64,000 bases of DNA from Ptychodera flava (taxonomy: Eukaryota > Hemichordata > Enteropneusta > Ptychoderidae). This document shows positions 50,901 to 63,228 of the stretch, piece by piece (the first letter of the stretch is position 1; the number at the start of each line of letters is the position of its first letter). The position numbers were made by a program, and so were the translations under genes. The stretch covers positions 2,646,001 to 2,710,000 of the forward strand of contig NC_091935.1 of assembly GCF_041260155.1 (NCBI RefSeq). The letters run 5' to 3'. The notes beneath the pieces were generated by a model. That model made no database searches. It was not told the DNA's origin and was given only the letters and a program-made list of their open reading frames with translations.

Positions 50901-53900
50901 TCTTCAGTAGCGATAAATCGGTACGACCAAATGCAGTAAATATGTAGCATTTCACATCAACGCGCCTGGTCCAGAGGGGTGCGCTTATTTTCACCTCTAC
51001 AGGGCCATCGGCATTGTAGCGCTACTGGTAAGCGAAGTCGCAAAAACCAAAATTCACCGACCGCCTCACCGTAGCGCTACAATTTTGCAGCTAATCACCA
51101 TGTTGATTTTGAATGAAAATATGGCCTGATGAACTTGTGCACGAGGGTATTAAACGTAGTGGTATCTGACAAGTAGCACGGAGAATGGTACTCTTCAACT
51201 TTTACATCAACTTTTGTCACAGGTTGTGGGGATTGTAAAGCGTTACACACGGTTTTCTGCAGGAAATTGCTGATACGCAGTGTACGTTCGAAATGCTTCA
51301 TCAGGACGATGACCAGTGCATTCTTTAAATAGTTGTTCATCGAAGCCCTTATTCATACAAGGAAGTTGCTGCAGCAAGCTGAATTTAATGAAAATCATCA
51401 ATAATTGAAAAATATTGCCGTCGAAAAGGAATGACATTTGAGCGGAAAGTAATGGAATCCCACACTTGAAACTCTGTTCAAATGACAACACTCAGCGGGC
51501 GGGGTAGACCCACTACATCAAACGTTTCAAATATTATCATGTCATATTAAACTGGCCTTTCAAAAAATAATATGATGGAAGAAACAATAACGATAACGGT
51601 CACGCCGGGAAAATGTGAGAAAATAATTGAAACTAACCTGCCCGAATGGCCGGTATGATATTCAGATATTCCACATATCCACAAATGAATATTTCGCTGC
51701 TTTTAACTGGAGTTGTTTTTAAGTTTCTCGCTTCGGGTACGTTCCCATGTACGCGAAATCCTTGTATTTCAGTCAATTGTGCACTGTTCACGGCAGCAGG
51801 AAATCTTTCACTTTCATGTTTGCCGTTAGGTAAAATCCTCTCTGTCATCCATTGGTATAGCGCTATCAAACTGCGAGCAAAACCGTTCCAGTTAGCTTGA
51901 TTACATTGTGTCGGAGATATACAAGTATGCGTCCATACTGGTGGCATGGCCGATGCAAAGTGACATGCACATGCATCATACCACGTGGCAAATTGATATG
52001 CACCTGGATCAGTGCAGTCACTTTGTTAGCAAATGAGAAAGCTGTATTAAACTACCTATTGTGTCAGAATCTCAATCCCTAATGACACCAGGTGTTTAAG
52101 GCGCAATGCAAATTGATCATTCTGATAGCACCGCACAACTAGGTCATGATATTTTTCAAATTTCCTCTTTTTTCGTTGTATGAGTAGGTAATTGTACAGG
52201 TTCTCGTGTGTTCACAATTCTAAACCTCACGGCTTTAGCTGGCAAGTTGTAAACCGCACTTGGCCGAAGGCGAAGGCCAAGTGCGGTTTACAACATGCCG
52301 GCTGAAGCTATACTAATACAGCTATTTGCATTTCAATGTATCGAACAGCTGATAAGAACACCAGTAAAATCGATGTGGTAAATTTTTTAATTACAGACTA
52401 AAAAGACTAAAGACTGCATCACATTACACTGTCAGGAAGGTGGTAATATGGCTCGATCATAGAGGATTCAACTCCCTCTCAAAAGTTGAAACATTGTTTG
52501 GCAGGAGGTCAGACATAGTCAAAACTATGTCACTCGATCCACACATACCGGCACCGGCATCAGACGGAGACGGAGTTTATTCTTTTATGATAGCCTTGTA
52601 TTACTGTCAAGCTGATAATAACACCTGATAATGTAATGTGATTTGTCAAAACAATGTCACTCGATCCACACATACCGGCACCGGCGTCTGACGGAGACGG
52701 AGTTGATTCTTTTATGATGGCCTTGTATTACCGCCAAGCTGATAATAACACCTGACAATGTAATGTGATATAGTCTTTCCTCATAAAATGGTAATGGAAA
52801 ATCATTGACCTCGTCTATTTACTATTGTACCACATCAGTTTTACTGTTGTTCTTATCAGTTTTTCGATACACTGAAATGCTAATGGTTATATTGAATTAT
52901 AGCATGAATGAAGTTTATCGATGTGAACGTCAGGACAAAAGTATACTTGTCAGGAAAATGAAGCCTGGCACAACAGTCTACAGGTTCTACAGACAGTGAC
53001 GTGGCAAAAACAACGAATTTCATATCATCTACGCACATAAATGCATGAAAACGACAACCAACTAACTTACATCGCAGAGAGAATACTTTTGACAAAACCG
53101 AAAGAAATAGGAAGCGGGACAGAATACGCGAACTCCATTTCACAAAATTAAAAAAAATGAAATTAAATGCCTTAAAATATTTTTTATTTTAATCGTCTTT
53201 GCTGTTATAACAGCTATTGCACATTAATTTTTTCATCATGTACTTTGTTGAATTTTATCCCTTTAATTTACATATTTTCCACTTGCACCGTTCCTTTAGG
53301 TCGGTGAAATTAAGGCACCTCATCATCTGCCGGATAATGTTGTCAACATCCATCGAGGCATAATTAACTTCTTGCAACTCACCACGGACGTGATAGCGAA
53401 AGACAATTACTTCAAACTCCAACAGGTAAGTCGTGAAATACACAAGACCGACATGCGCAGAAGCGTTTAGATTTAATACTCAAATATTTCAAGAATTCAT
53501 CCAAAATGAGGCGAAAGGATATTCATCTCCACAGGTACCCCTCATTCAAATGTTCCACTTAAAGTTCCATTAGCTGTATCTTCTGGTGATTTTTCCGTTA
53601 GTTTTGATTGAAATGATTACTGGCTCATGTTGAATAGCCTGTCAAATAACAGAGAATCGCATATTATTCGGAAACATTACGTGCCCTACAACTAAATAAC
53701 ATGTGATTTTACACAAACTCTGTTGACACGCGGATTGCAACGTAGGCATTCTTCTGCACCTGCGCGAGCCATTTACAGCAATTTCAAAATAAACATTCAT
53801 TACTTATGTCCGGTACTTACGTCGTAGTCCTTTGTCCGAGCACCTTGCGTAGTGGCAATCCACGACGCAATGTTGTTTTGATCCCGCAATAAACGTGAAC

Positions 53901-54502
53901 TTGTACATCTCGCGTGATCGCGGCGTCACCATATCTGCGTTCTCCCCAGCACGCCGAGCATGCCAGACGTCAACAAACGAGCTCGGAAGGGCAACACGTT
54001 TGAACAAAAATTAGCAGTTTTATGTGGCTATAACATCACTAATCATGTTTGTTCCTTCGTAAAAAAACATTTTGCAACAAATATGAGCCTCCAACATGGA
54101 ATTTTCCGAGGTAAAAATGGTCAAAAGTTACAAATAATAGCCCTTTAAGTTTAGTCACTGCATTTAGATAGGAAGGACATGCCTACATTAGATATCAGGA
54201 GCATTCGACTCCTTTCCAGTCGGAATCCGCAGTATTACACCCAAACCTCTGGAAACCCAGTGAAATTTAATAGAAAAATAAAATTTATGACCACTTGCTT
54301 AGTTTTGAGGCAAACTCTATTAAACTTTTGTGACTTCAGAGGAAAAAAACACAACGATCAGAACACTTCTGATTTAGCTCTTTTCAGCTAATTCCATTCC
54401 ATTTTATTTCATTTACCAAGACAGTGGCGGCTATATTGTGATCTTATAAAACTCGCAAAGGATGACTAAAACTCAACAAGGCAAAAATAATGAGATGATG
54501 AC

Positions 54503-54535
<33 letters not shown>

Positions 54536-57500
54536 CCTGTTATTAATGCAACATAAAATGGAAGTGTATAGTGGTGTGTGCAGGCTTATGGCCAGAACTT
54601 TCAGGATAGATAAAATACAAGGTGATCACAAAGATCACGCAGAGTTCGAAATATGAAACACAGCACTTGTCGATCAATATCAGTACAATTTACAATTACG
54701 ACGGTAGTTGTCCCCGTTATGAGATATTCACTTAATAGAAAATTGGATAAAAATTCTCACTGCAGAGGGCGCAAAAGTATTTCGAAAACTGTTTGTGTAG
54801 CACCTATTTGAGTGATATCTGGTAATTGAACTCATTTTAGTTAAATTACTATTCAGTGGATGTGTTTTATTAGACGATTGTGGATTTGTTTTTTACGGAT
54901 TTAATGTATATAGAAGTCGTCGAAACAAGAAAATGGTGCGTCTAGAAAGTTCCTAGAAGCTTGATGGCACGATTTTTCTGATTTTGATAAGAAAAAGTAA
55001 TACTACCGCCCCAACAAGAAATGAAATAAGAAATGTTAGATTCAACAATTGATCTGTTAAACAGAATATTCCGTGATACATCAAATCTATGCACCTTACG
55101 CCTAAAATACATGTTTTGTTGGCATTTACGGTTTAACATACATGTATTGATATGATCACCCAACAAACTATGTTTGTAAGAAGCATCCCAATATATTTAT
55201 AACTGTTTATCCTTTCAACTTCCTAAACCTTGACTATTAATGAAGGTGGACTTATTTTGTCTTTTCTGAAGTTAATCATAGTTTCCTTTGCTTTCTTTAC
55301 ATTCAAACACAAGTTATTACAATCACATCATGCAACCAATCTTTTCAATTCTTGCTCGTAAACTGTGTACTGCTGTACTGTATTACATGTAAGCCCTGCT
55401 AAGAGTCTCGTTGTCATCAAATTTGTAAAGCTTATCATCACTGCCCGAAGGTATAGGACTACAATCAGATGTAAAAATGGTCAATTAAGAGGATGATATC
55501 ACCGAGTCTTGAGGAAAGCATGTATTTTCGTATATTCGATCTCACCGAATTTTTTTGACAAACTGTGGTCTCCTAAGCAAAAAATTGCAACCAGACGAAT
55601 TAGTTGTCCGTTGAAAGAATGCCATTACTTTGAACTTTACCAATGTTACCCTGCAAACTCTTTACCATGTACCATATTTCGATGTTTTGATGTTCTCTGT
55701 GTTGCAGATGGATATCGTCGGTATATGTGAGACGGCCTACACGGTATTTGACGTCATGCCTGGCTTTGTCAGAGCCATGAAAACCAAAAACTACGACAAC
55801 TGCATCGAACGCAAAGCGGTTTACCAAAACATATTCCGTGCTAACCAGTACCAGACCGAGCAGGTAAGCAAGTTGCTTTATTGTTTCATCGTCGACAAAT
55901 AAAGTTCAGAGAACAGATGCTGCATGTCCATCTTGTAAATATAATTGGGTCCCCGAAACCTGACACGATTTGCGTAAGTGCATGACTTACTTCAGTCACT
56001 GTCGAATATTCTAAACATGCTTCCTAAAATCTTTATAGGTCCCAGCGTTGCGTTCAATCGCCGTTTTCGACTACAACTTTACCGAAACCAGCGATGCTAT
56101 GATCATCCGCGATGCATACTCCGAGGGACATCACATCTTCAGTCCCTATGCCGAACAGGAGGGCGCTGTTGAATCTGTCATCAGGTATACATCAACTCAG
56201 GATAAAATCAGGATATTTTAAATCCCGTCCCCGAGTGCACTATTCAGAAGTTTAACTTTGTGCAGGGAGAAACACATACGCATTTTGCTGGAGTTAAATC
56301 ATTCTTGCGATTCAGTGCTGAGTTTAGTGGATATGACCAGCTGTGACTAAGTTATCTGTCGTACAAGTGGATCAAATCAGTGGCTTTAAACATACTGAAT
56401 ATAATGTCATGTACGTGTAATGGAAGTGGCTCAATCACCATCCGCAAGATATTGATAGGAATGAACCTCTGTGACTTAGGGTTTAACCTCGACGTATGTC
56501 TTCTCCATGACGATTCAGGGAGCGTTCAGATTAGGGAGCGTTCGGATAGGGAGGCAGCAAAATCATAAGTCACTTTTTTGGAGTACAAAAAGGGGGTTAT
56601 CTTCCTTTTTGAAGCACTAACGGGCTCCAGGTATTTTAAAAATATAACAGTTGAACATAAATGGTTTTCTGTGTCGTGATTCATGGCCAGACCACGTCTC
56701 AATATCAGACACACGACGCTCATCCAAGATTGTTTATGCTGAATCATTAATGTAGTGACAGACAGACTTGCTTTAATGTGTTTCGGGTTCATGTTTTGAC
56801 TAGTCAAACAGACTGCAAATCAGAAAGACACTGTGTAAAAGCTGAGCCTGTCCTATCGATAATTTCATTTTACTAAGATTGTATTTTCATCGCATAAGAA
56901 CTACATAAATGGTTTCTTTTCAATGCAAATTTTACTTTATAGCACATATGAAAGAAGTATGCAATTGAAATTGAAATTGAAACAGTGCATACAGTGTACA
57001 CACGATCTTGACGGCGAGCAGGCTCTTGGAAACAAATCTTTCTTCAGTGAACTCATGGCCACAGATATAGAGGACTATTCAACATTACAATCGTATTGAC
57101 TGTAACTGTGATTGTTTTGTTTGTACTTCACGGACATATTTTATTAATCTCAATTTTGTTTATATAAAGTTAGTTCATGATTTATTTGTAGTATTCCGTT
57201 CATAGTTGTTTTATTTTTTCTTGAGGGGTCATCATATTTTTAGCCTGTCAAAGGGGTCACCATTTTTGCCCTGGATGAAGGGGGATCTATTTACTTTGGA
57301 AAATCATTGGTATGAACTTGCCCTCTCCCCCGTTCGTAAAAAATGGAAGGTCCCCTAAAAGCTTGAGTTTGGTACCTACGGTCAGCAATAATAATTTTCA
57401 AACAGATGGTTGCCGGACTTGACATTGTTTAACTTGACATTACAGACAAAGACTGCAACTTGTTGACGAAACAGCAACAGCTGACTCATGGGAACCATCA

Positions 57501-59417
57501 CCGTTCTTTATCATTGACCGAGGAAACCTCATGTACAAATTCCCACACGAAAGCACTCTACCACCAATTGGACGTCCTCACAGCACCAGTATTGAAGAGG
57601 TAAAATGTGTTCGAGCTATTCTTTCGTTTAATTTGCTTTTCAAACATACTTTACATAATTTATGTCCAGTGTAAATCATGAAACCATACTGAAATAACCC
57701 TACCCCTCTCTATCTCTTTCTCCCCTTTGTATCTTCCTCTCCGTATCATATAAAAGATCAGCGTTGTCATGGAAACTATCATAGGTGAGACGAGCTTCGA
57801 TTATATCACCTCTGCAGTTGCCGGTCGCTGGCAACAGATGACAAAGTACTTGCGCCAAGCAAACCATGAAGTCTTGATAAAAGTCTGGGAAAAGTACTCC
57901 AACAAGCTACCTTCCAGGTGCGTTGCCTGCTGGGAACTATTTCTTTACATAACGCCTTTTTTACGACTAGATCAAAGTGATACGAGGCAAGGAAAACTAA
58001 AATTGAATTCAGAAAACGTGGTTTATGGTTGCTTTGAGGGATTGTTGAATTACACATTCGATACATGTCTGATGTGTGTTATCAGTGTATTTCCTTTACT
58101 GCTGATAGGTATTTTGTTTTCAGAATTTTGATATTTTGATGTTCGATCGTTTTACAATTACGTTGGGTATCTATAAAAGTCTACCAAATACATTTTACGA
58201 TGGCAAAGTCTGTGAATTGCCTTACGTTGTATTCTTTTCTGCTAACAGGAAACTCCTCATTGATACCCTACCTGTAGTTGGTACAGAAGCGGCCATTGAC
58301 GCCCTCCACGACATCATAAAAGCAGAACCAGCAATCATCAGGGAGTACACTTCATACATTTTCACCGGTCTCGCCTTCCCCATCGCGCCAACAAAAGAGT
58401 ACGTTAGGAGAGCCAAAGTAAGTCACAGCGTTGATCTGAAATTATTTCACAAGTAAATTGTTGTGAAAAAATTCTACAAAGGAGAAAGACAAGGTTTGAC
58501 AGAGAGATAACGATTGTAATACTTTCAGCCAGGGTCAAAGTAGTTACATTACACAATTTCATAACACTGTGTCAAGAGAAAGAAGATATTATAAGCAGTC
58601 AGTCAGTTCACGTTCTAAGATTTACAATGCACAAGAAAGCGGCAAAGGGATAAGTCGAGACTTCTGGCCATAGTTTTTTGAAATTTTCCATTGCAATAAG
58701 TACCTATATACACTCGATATCAGAGACATATAAAAAGTATTTTGATATACTAATACCTTGTGAAGTGAGTTGCTACCGAAATGGTATTTAATATTCCCCC
58801 GAAAACATTTATTACATAAACTACATCCTTAATTGTACCGTTCCGGCTCTCTGGTGATATATTTCATTTCACACGCAACGCTCATTGAGGCGAGGTAGTA
58901 ATCAACGCGATATGTTCTTGTGCGTCATTCTGTTGATCATCAGATTTTGATGGAAGACCCCATCGTGCAAAATTACTATCCAGCAAGGAGAGCTGCACTT
59001 CTGGCCTACGGTGGAATTGTTCATAACTATTGTCACAACAAAACAAAATGCAGCCCAGAGCTGAACGAGGTTAGTAGGATTAAAAGATAGTTACCCTCTC
59101 ACTTCAGTCATTCCGTGCCATGAACTTCTTCCGCAAAGTCCAATAAACATCTTTCAGAGAGCATTTCCATCCTGCTAATCATTTGAACAGCCACTGAGCA
59201 TTTTTGAACTTGATTTCAGGTGCTATATAAATAAACAAATAGATAGATAGTTTTCCGCTATGTTTTGCTGGTGAGTCCGGAGAAAGTCATTTTCTTTGCA
59301 ATGAAGAACTGAAGTTACCAGATAATGAAATAGGTTAAGTTTATTTTTTACACAAATTTACACTCACTCCACCACCACCACCACCACACCCCCCCACACA
59401 CACACGCACACCCCCCC

Positions 59418-59496
<79 letters not shown>

Positions 59497-60837
59497 TAAA
59501 TTTCAATTCCTAACAAATTTTTAACAATTTCATTTTCACCGCGAACCATTTTCAGCTTCGATATGGAGAATAGATTTACGCTCTTCATGTTATATTTTCA
59601 GTTTTTTTAAACAAATAATGGTTACTATTGCCAAGTTGAAGGAGTTGCAAATCGTGACATCGCTCTCTTGTTTCACGATGTTTCGTCTTTCCTTCGCACT
59701 GATCATGATACGATGGTGCGATCAGCAGCACAGTGACGACGTGCTCGCGACCGCCATAGGCTATAGGAGGGCGCCACATACGGCAAGGATTAATATGGAG
59801 GGATATGGTGCCCATCGAGCGTGTGAGGCCGTGCAGCGATTTGTAAATTATGCAAAAACCTGTTGAGGGAATGAAATCGACACCGAGCGATCTCAAACAA
59901 TTTTGAAAATTACTCAAACGAATGCTTTAAGGAGTGATACGACCCAGCTAGCGCTGGTAATTGTACGCAACACCTGTAATCGGGCAAATATATATAGCTC
60001 TATAAGCTGTATCTTTTGTTCAGAACTTTTGTTTTTTGGTTTTCCTACACTTTATTCATTGAATCCCTTAACTGTTATTTAATGCCAAGTATTTAGCATA
60101 TCAACACAACCTATATGAGTATAATCTACGTGTTAGTGTTGAAAATGTATTCAAGGCCGGACTAGAATTCAATTGACATTGATCACAACACACATACAAG
60201 GTGTGCTGACAAAAAGAATACTCGAAATTCCAGCATGATAAACGGATTAGGGTCAGACACGGTAGTTGATGTACAGAAGCAGAATACTAAAAAAACTTGC
60301 AACAATTTACAGCTTATGTCCCTTTAAATGATTCAAATGCAATTAAGGTTTGTAACATGTAGCAAGTACAATTCAATTAGATGTAAATTTTGCCTATTTG
60401 TTCTTATCCATCAAACAGTTTCTGATTGTCAAGTACAATAATGCTCCCAACGACACCGAAAGAGAATTCGTATTGAAGGCCATGGGTAACGCTGGAATGG
60501 GTGTCGACGTCGCTCAATTTATTCGCAAACTCTTCAAGCAACCTGAGAAGATGAGTATAAGGATTCAGGTGGCTGCACTTCAGGCCCTGAGGAGGCTGGC
60601 CCTGACCGATCCCGTCCGTTTGCGTGCCATCTTGTTGCCGATCTATCTGGACCCGTACTACGACCCGGAAGTTCGTATCACAACCTGCAAACTCTTGTTC
60701 GACACGAATCCCTCCGTGGTAACGTTGACCATGCTTGCTCAGCAGTTAAACACTGAGTCCAGTAACCAAGTTGTATCCTTCGTTTACAGTCACTTGAGTG
60801 CCTTGGCCAACAGCACAGCGCCTGTCAATTTACCACT
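47940..60837 (+). CDS. vtg: Vitellogenin copy 2, 5' part, exons 1-12
   Basis: Tandem paralogue of copy 1 in the same direction. Exons: 47940-47991, 48489-48509, 49656-49807, 49980-50111, 53300-53425, 55708-55863, 56039-56184, 57446-57599, 57757-57917, 58249-58417, 58944-59069, 60419-60837. All twelve are open, in phase and bounded by GT-AG, giving about 604 residues of signal peptide, beta-barrel and helical domain. Lengths equal those of copy 1 except exon 1 (new start, +12 nt) and exon 12 (+6 nt). Protein identity is about 85% by hand count. Exon 13 and later are not found before 64000. Intact frames argue for a live gene, but only half is visible. Confidence 0.88.
49219..49545 (+). repeat. 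Dispersed repeat R1 in intron 2 of vtg copy 2
   Basis: Same position and orientation as 13737-14088 in copy 1. It ends GAGGTGCATGCTATCTTAA. A shared insertion inherited through the duplication. Confidence 0.7.
50484..51093. mobile_element. Foldback element with 9-bp target duplication (MULE-like)
   Basis: Ends TAGCTGCAAAATTGTA and its reverse complement. The arms are about 260 bp and only a few percent diverged (sharing CACGACGATCGCG, GGTCGTACCGATTTATCGCT, CAACGCGCCTGGTCCA), with a loop of about 85 bp. The 9-mer ATCACCATG lies immediately outside both ends (50475-50483, 51094-51102). A 9-bp duplication with long inverted ends fits Mutator-like elements. No transposase is present. Confidence 0.85.
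52234..52302. repeat. Perfect 20-bp-arm hairpin
   Basis: GTTGTAAACCGCACTTGGCC (52246-52265) is followed by a 9-nt loop and its exact reverse complement (52275-52294). Weaker pairing continues outward (TTTAGCTGGC against GCCGGCTGAA). Confidence 0.88.
52325..52883. mobile_element. Foldback element with internal 127-bp tandem duplication
   Basis: The outer ends TTTGCATTTCAATGTATCG and CGATACACTGAAATGCTAA are inverted, as are AGACTGCATCACATTAC and GTAATGTGATATAGTCT further in. In the middle a 127-bp unit with ATGTCACTCGATCCACACAT is present twice (52527 and 52654) with a few differences. Confidence 0.72.
53580..54150. repeat. Copy-2-specific insertion in intron 5
   Basis: Copy 1 lacks this stretch between matching flanks (about 15.66 kb). 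A minus frame (54007-53804) and plus frames inside it are short and not recognised. The exact ends could not be fixed. Confidence 0.45.
54497..54536. repeat. (GAT)n microsatellite in intron 5 of copy 2
   Basis: Thirteen or so GAT units. Copy 1 has a shorter GATAATGATGATGATG tract at the matching place (about 15985-16010). Confidence 0.9.
56518..57355. mobile_element. Probable Harbinger-like insertion in intron 7 of copy 2
   Basis: Copy 1 reads GACTGAAAAGCTTGAG where copy 2 has 838 extra bases. The left end GGGAGCGTTCAG matches the terminal repeat of the intron 8 element of copy 1. The right end (reverse GGGGACCTTCC) is only loosely similar. The flanks TCA and TAA suggest a decayed 3-bp target duplication. 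Confidence 0.55.
59420..59494. repeat. (TA)n microsatellite in intron 11 of copy 2
   Basis: TA run preceded by a CACCA/CACAC-rich stretch. It lies in roughly 700-800 bp of extra sequence that copy 1 lacks in intron 11. Overlapping frames at 59585-59917 (minus) and 59618-59866 (plus) lie in this extra sequence, and neither is recognised. Confidence 0.85.
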
Positions 60838-61405
60838 GTAAGTAAAGAAACCACATGAACATCTCATACATTCCTGTATAGTCGCTGTTCACCCATCTGC
60901 CTCTTAAAATGATCATCCCACGAATCGTATAAATACTATATACATTATCACCTGGAACTATTAACCATATTGTTGTAAAGCATTGCGATAAATTATGAAT
61001 CAAAGGCATGACTTGGCATTCAGTTCACTAGGACAGGCAAAGTTTTCAGAACTATATGGCCATGCATTGAACAGTCGAGACCACTGAACGGCGCCATACA
61101 GTGGAACATTAAGGCAATCTCTTGGATACTTGTATAGAACAGATATGTTTCTCCTTCGTGTGTGTGCATAGAACCAACCCCTAATTGTCTAGAGTATTCA
61201 GCTTTTTGTTTTAACAAAATAACAGTGATAGTCTGTTGGATTTTTTAACATTCTGCTATTGCAAATCGTGTTTTTCGATAATTTACTGTTTAATATCACT
61301 TGAGCAAACCATAATTTCTTTAAAATATTGAAAAATTTCCAGTATGTTCTATAAATTTCAAGACTTCACTGATTGTATTGTGCATCTGTCTTGAACCTTT
61401 GTTGA
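60838..61405 (+). other. Intron 12 of vtg copy 2, homologous part
   Basis: Alignable with 23570-24150 of copy 1 (for example CTCTTAAAATGATCATCC and GCATTGCGATAAATT). Alignment ends at TTGAAATG just before a TTA run. Confidence 0.7.
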
Positions 61406-61408
61406 AAT

Positions 61409-61414
61409 GTGGTT

Positions 61415-61468
<54 letters not shown>

Positions 61469-61492
61469 GTACTTGGGCCTCAGCCCAAGTAC
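61409..61492. repeat. (TTA)n run and adjoining 10-bp-arm hairpin
   Basis: TTA units to about 61468, then GTACTTGGGC, a 4-nt loop, and GCCCAAGTAC (61469-61492). This is the point where homology to copy 1 is lost, so it may be the edge of an insertion. Confidence 0.85.
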
Positions 61493-62904
61493 ATTTGTTT
61501 TCATTCCGTGGGAAAAAACTCTGTAAGGTATAACCATTTCTGGCTGAGACCAGGGAGGGCAAAATGTCTGGGCTTCATCTTTCTTGGCATAATAAATGGC
61601 GTAATGATGTTAACTGAATGGAAGTGATGCTCTCAGCCAGTCTTGAATAAGTGAGATGTCAATATTAATGCTTCTCTATCTGAGTTTTTGCCACAAAATC
61701 TTCTGAATATAATCAAAATGTGCATCGAAATGCAACAATTAATGCACCCTCCGTTTCCTAGGCGATGGCACGACCCTTGCTACACCCACTGGACGAGCCA
61801 AAGTGGGAGGGGTAATTTCAGTTTGGTTGAACAGGAGGGCTCGAGACCAGAATTTAACATTTAAACTTTAAACATGTTTAATCGCTGACAAGATGTGGAC
61901 TAGTCTTAATCCAAGTAAAAGTGTGAAAAGGAAAGGTTTTATATCCCGGACACAATGAAAAACATTATGACTGGAAACTGTACCCCCAGTTGAGAATAGT
62001 AATGCCCACAGCGATGGAGAACACTTATCCTTGAGCTGAGAAAACCAGACCATCCTTTCGAAATAGAGCTGCAGATTCGAGAAGCTCGTTCAAAATAGCT
62101 AGGTACACCCCATAAAGGGGTGGTTTCGAGTTTTGAGGGCAAATTTCGCCTCCTTCATATAGAAATCGTACATTTGTTTTTCCAGGAGAACACACCATTT
62201 GACACAAAATTTGCATGTAAAGGGGTCGCCAGTAAGCACGTGGTCAAATTTGGCATAAGAAACAATATGAAATGTTGGGTAAAGCCAGTCCAAAATAAAC
62301 TGATTTGAACTTTTGTGTTTTGTAATTTATACCACTGCAGTAACATTACCTTTTTTTGACAACATCACACAATGTAATACGTTTTGAAACTGAATACTCC
62401 GACGTATTCTGTGTCTCCTTTGCTAAAAAATACGGTATGCCGATTACCATGTAAGGAGATAATGACGTCAAGACAGATTTGCAGTGCGTTTGGTCCTGGA
62501 TGGTGCACGAAGTTTAGTCAAGGTGGCTTGTGTATTTATTTCCTAAATGGGAGAGATTAGGGTCGATCTAAACGAAGGCCGAAGAATGTTATGATACTCT
62601 AAGCGAGCTGAACTCTAACGCAAATGGTTGGATAATTTGGAGGATGTCTAGAATGATCTCGTCTCATTAAGATTATTTGGCGGTCAGTATTGAATTTCAA
62701 CTGCGCCACAAGTTTGCGAAATGAGTATTCCGTCGAACGAACGCGCGAACGGTCAACGAACGATATTTTAGAAATCTGGAGACATGGCACATCGCATTTT
62801 TATTTTAGTATTTTATATTTTACAAAAGATTTAAGAAGCAATGATTTTGTCGAAAATTCTGAAAAAAATATATGAAAATTTGATCGCGAACACATTTTCA
62901 CGTT
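61493..62904. other. Non-homologous DNA after the break, no gene seen
   Basis: Short overlapping frames on both strands, none with recognisable motif. No exon matching exons 13-29 of copy 1 was found here or further on to 64000. Confidence 0.45.
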
Positions 62905-62913
62905 GGGGTCAAC

Positions 62914-63228
62914 TAGCCCTGCGTACGATGCTGTGTGTTCCGCTACAGCTAATCGCCCCGCTCACCACAGCCCTGCAAAGACCCGTACGTAGGGTCGGTG
63001 ACTTCAAATCCATTTTGGGACTTGACGTAAAAAGCCAAATTACTGCCGAAATTCAGCGTTCTTGGGCCCAAGTCGTATCCCAGCCTACCTCAGCTACTCG
63101 ATCGCTTCCAAAAATGACAGTCTTTTATTCACTTCTCGTAAATAACCGTCGATGTCGGCAACTCTCTCGCTAGCCCTGCGTACGATGCTGTGTGTTAGCT
63201 GTAGCACATAGCATAGTACGCAGGGCTA
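62914..63228. mobile_element. MITE with 9-bp target duplication (MULE-like)
   Basis: Ends TAGCCCTGCGTAC and GTACGCAGGGCTA, with inverted similarity over about 33 bp. GGGGTCAAC stands directly outside each end (62905-62913, 63229-63237). A second, directly repeated copy of the left end lies next to the right end (from about 63172), making a tight hairpin. The plus frame 62841-63173 runs into it from outside and is not treated as a gene. Confidence 0.85.

Larger units (their letters stand above)
50178..52883. other. 2.7-kb insertion in intron 4 of copy 2
   Basis: Copy 1 reads from CCACTTCGC to TGGTAAAATTTAATT without interruption. In copy 2 the matching TGGTTATA stands on both sides (50170-50177 and 52884-52891), as an 8-bp target duplication would. 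The insert is a nest: foldback 50484-51093, hairpin 52234-52302 and foldback 52325-52883. The minus frames at 51095-51491 and 51633-51947 inside it are not recognised. Confidence 0.6.

Noticed and set aside
59585..59917. Overlapping frames on both strands in intron 11 of copy 2
   Set aside because: Neither strand has a motif; the region is inserted repeat-like sequence absent from copy 1.
62841..63173. 110-codon plus-strand frame
   Set aside because: It overlaps the terminal repeat and body of the 9-bp-duplication MITE and has no recognisable domain.
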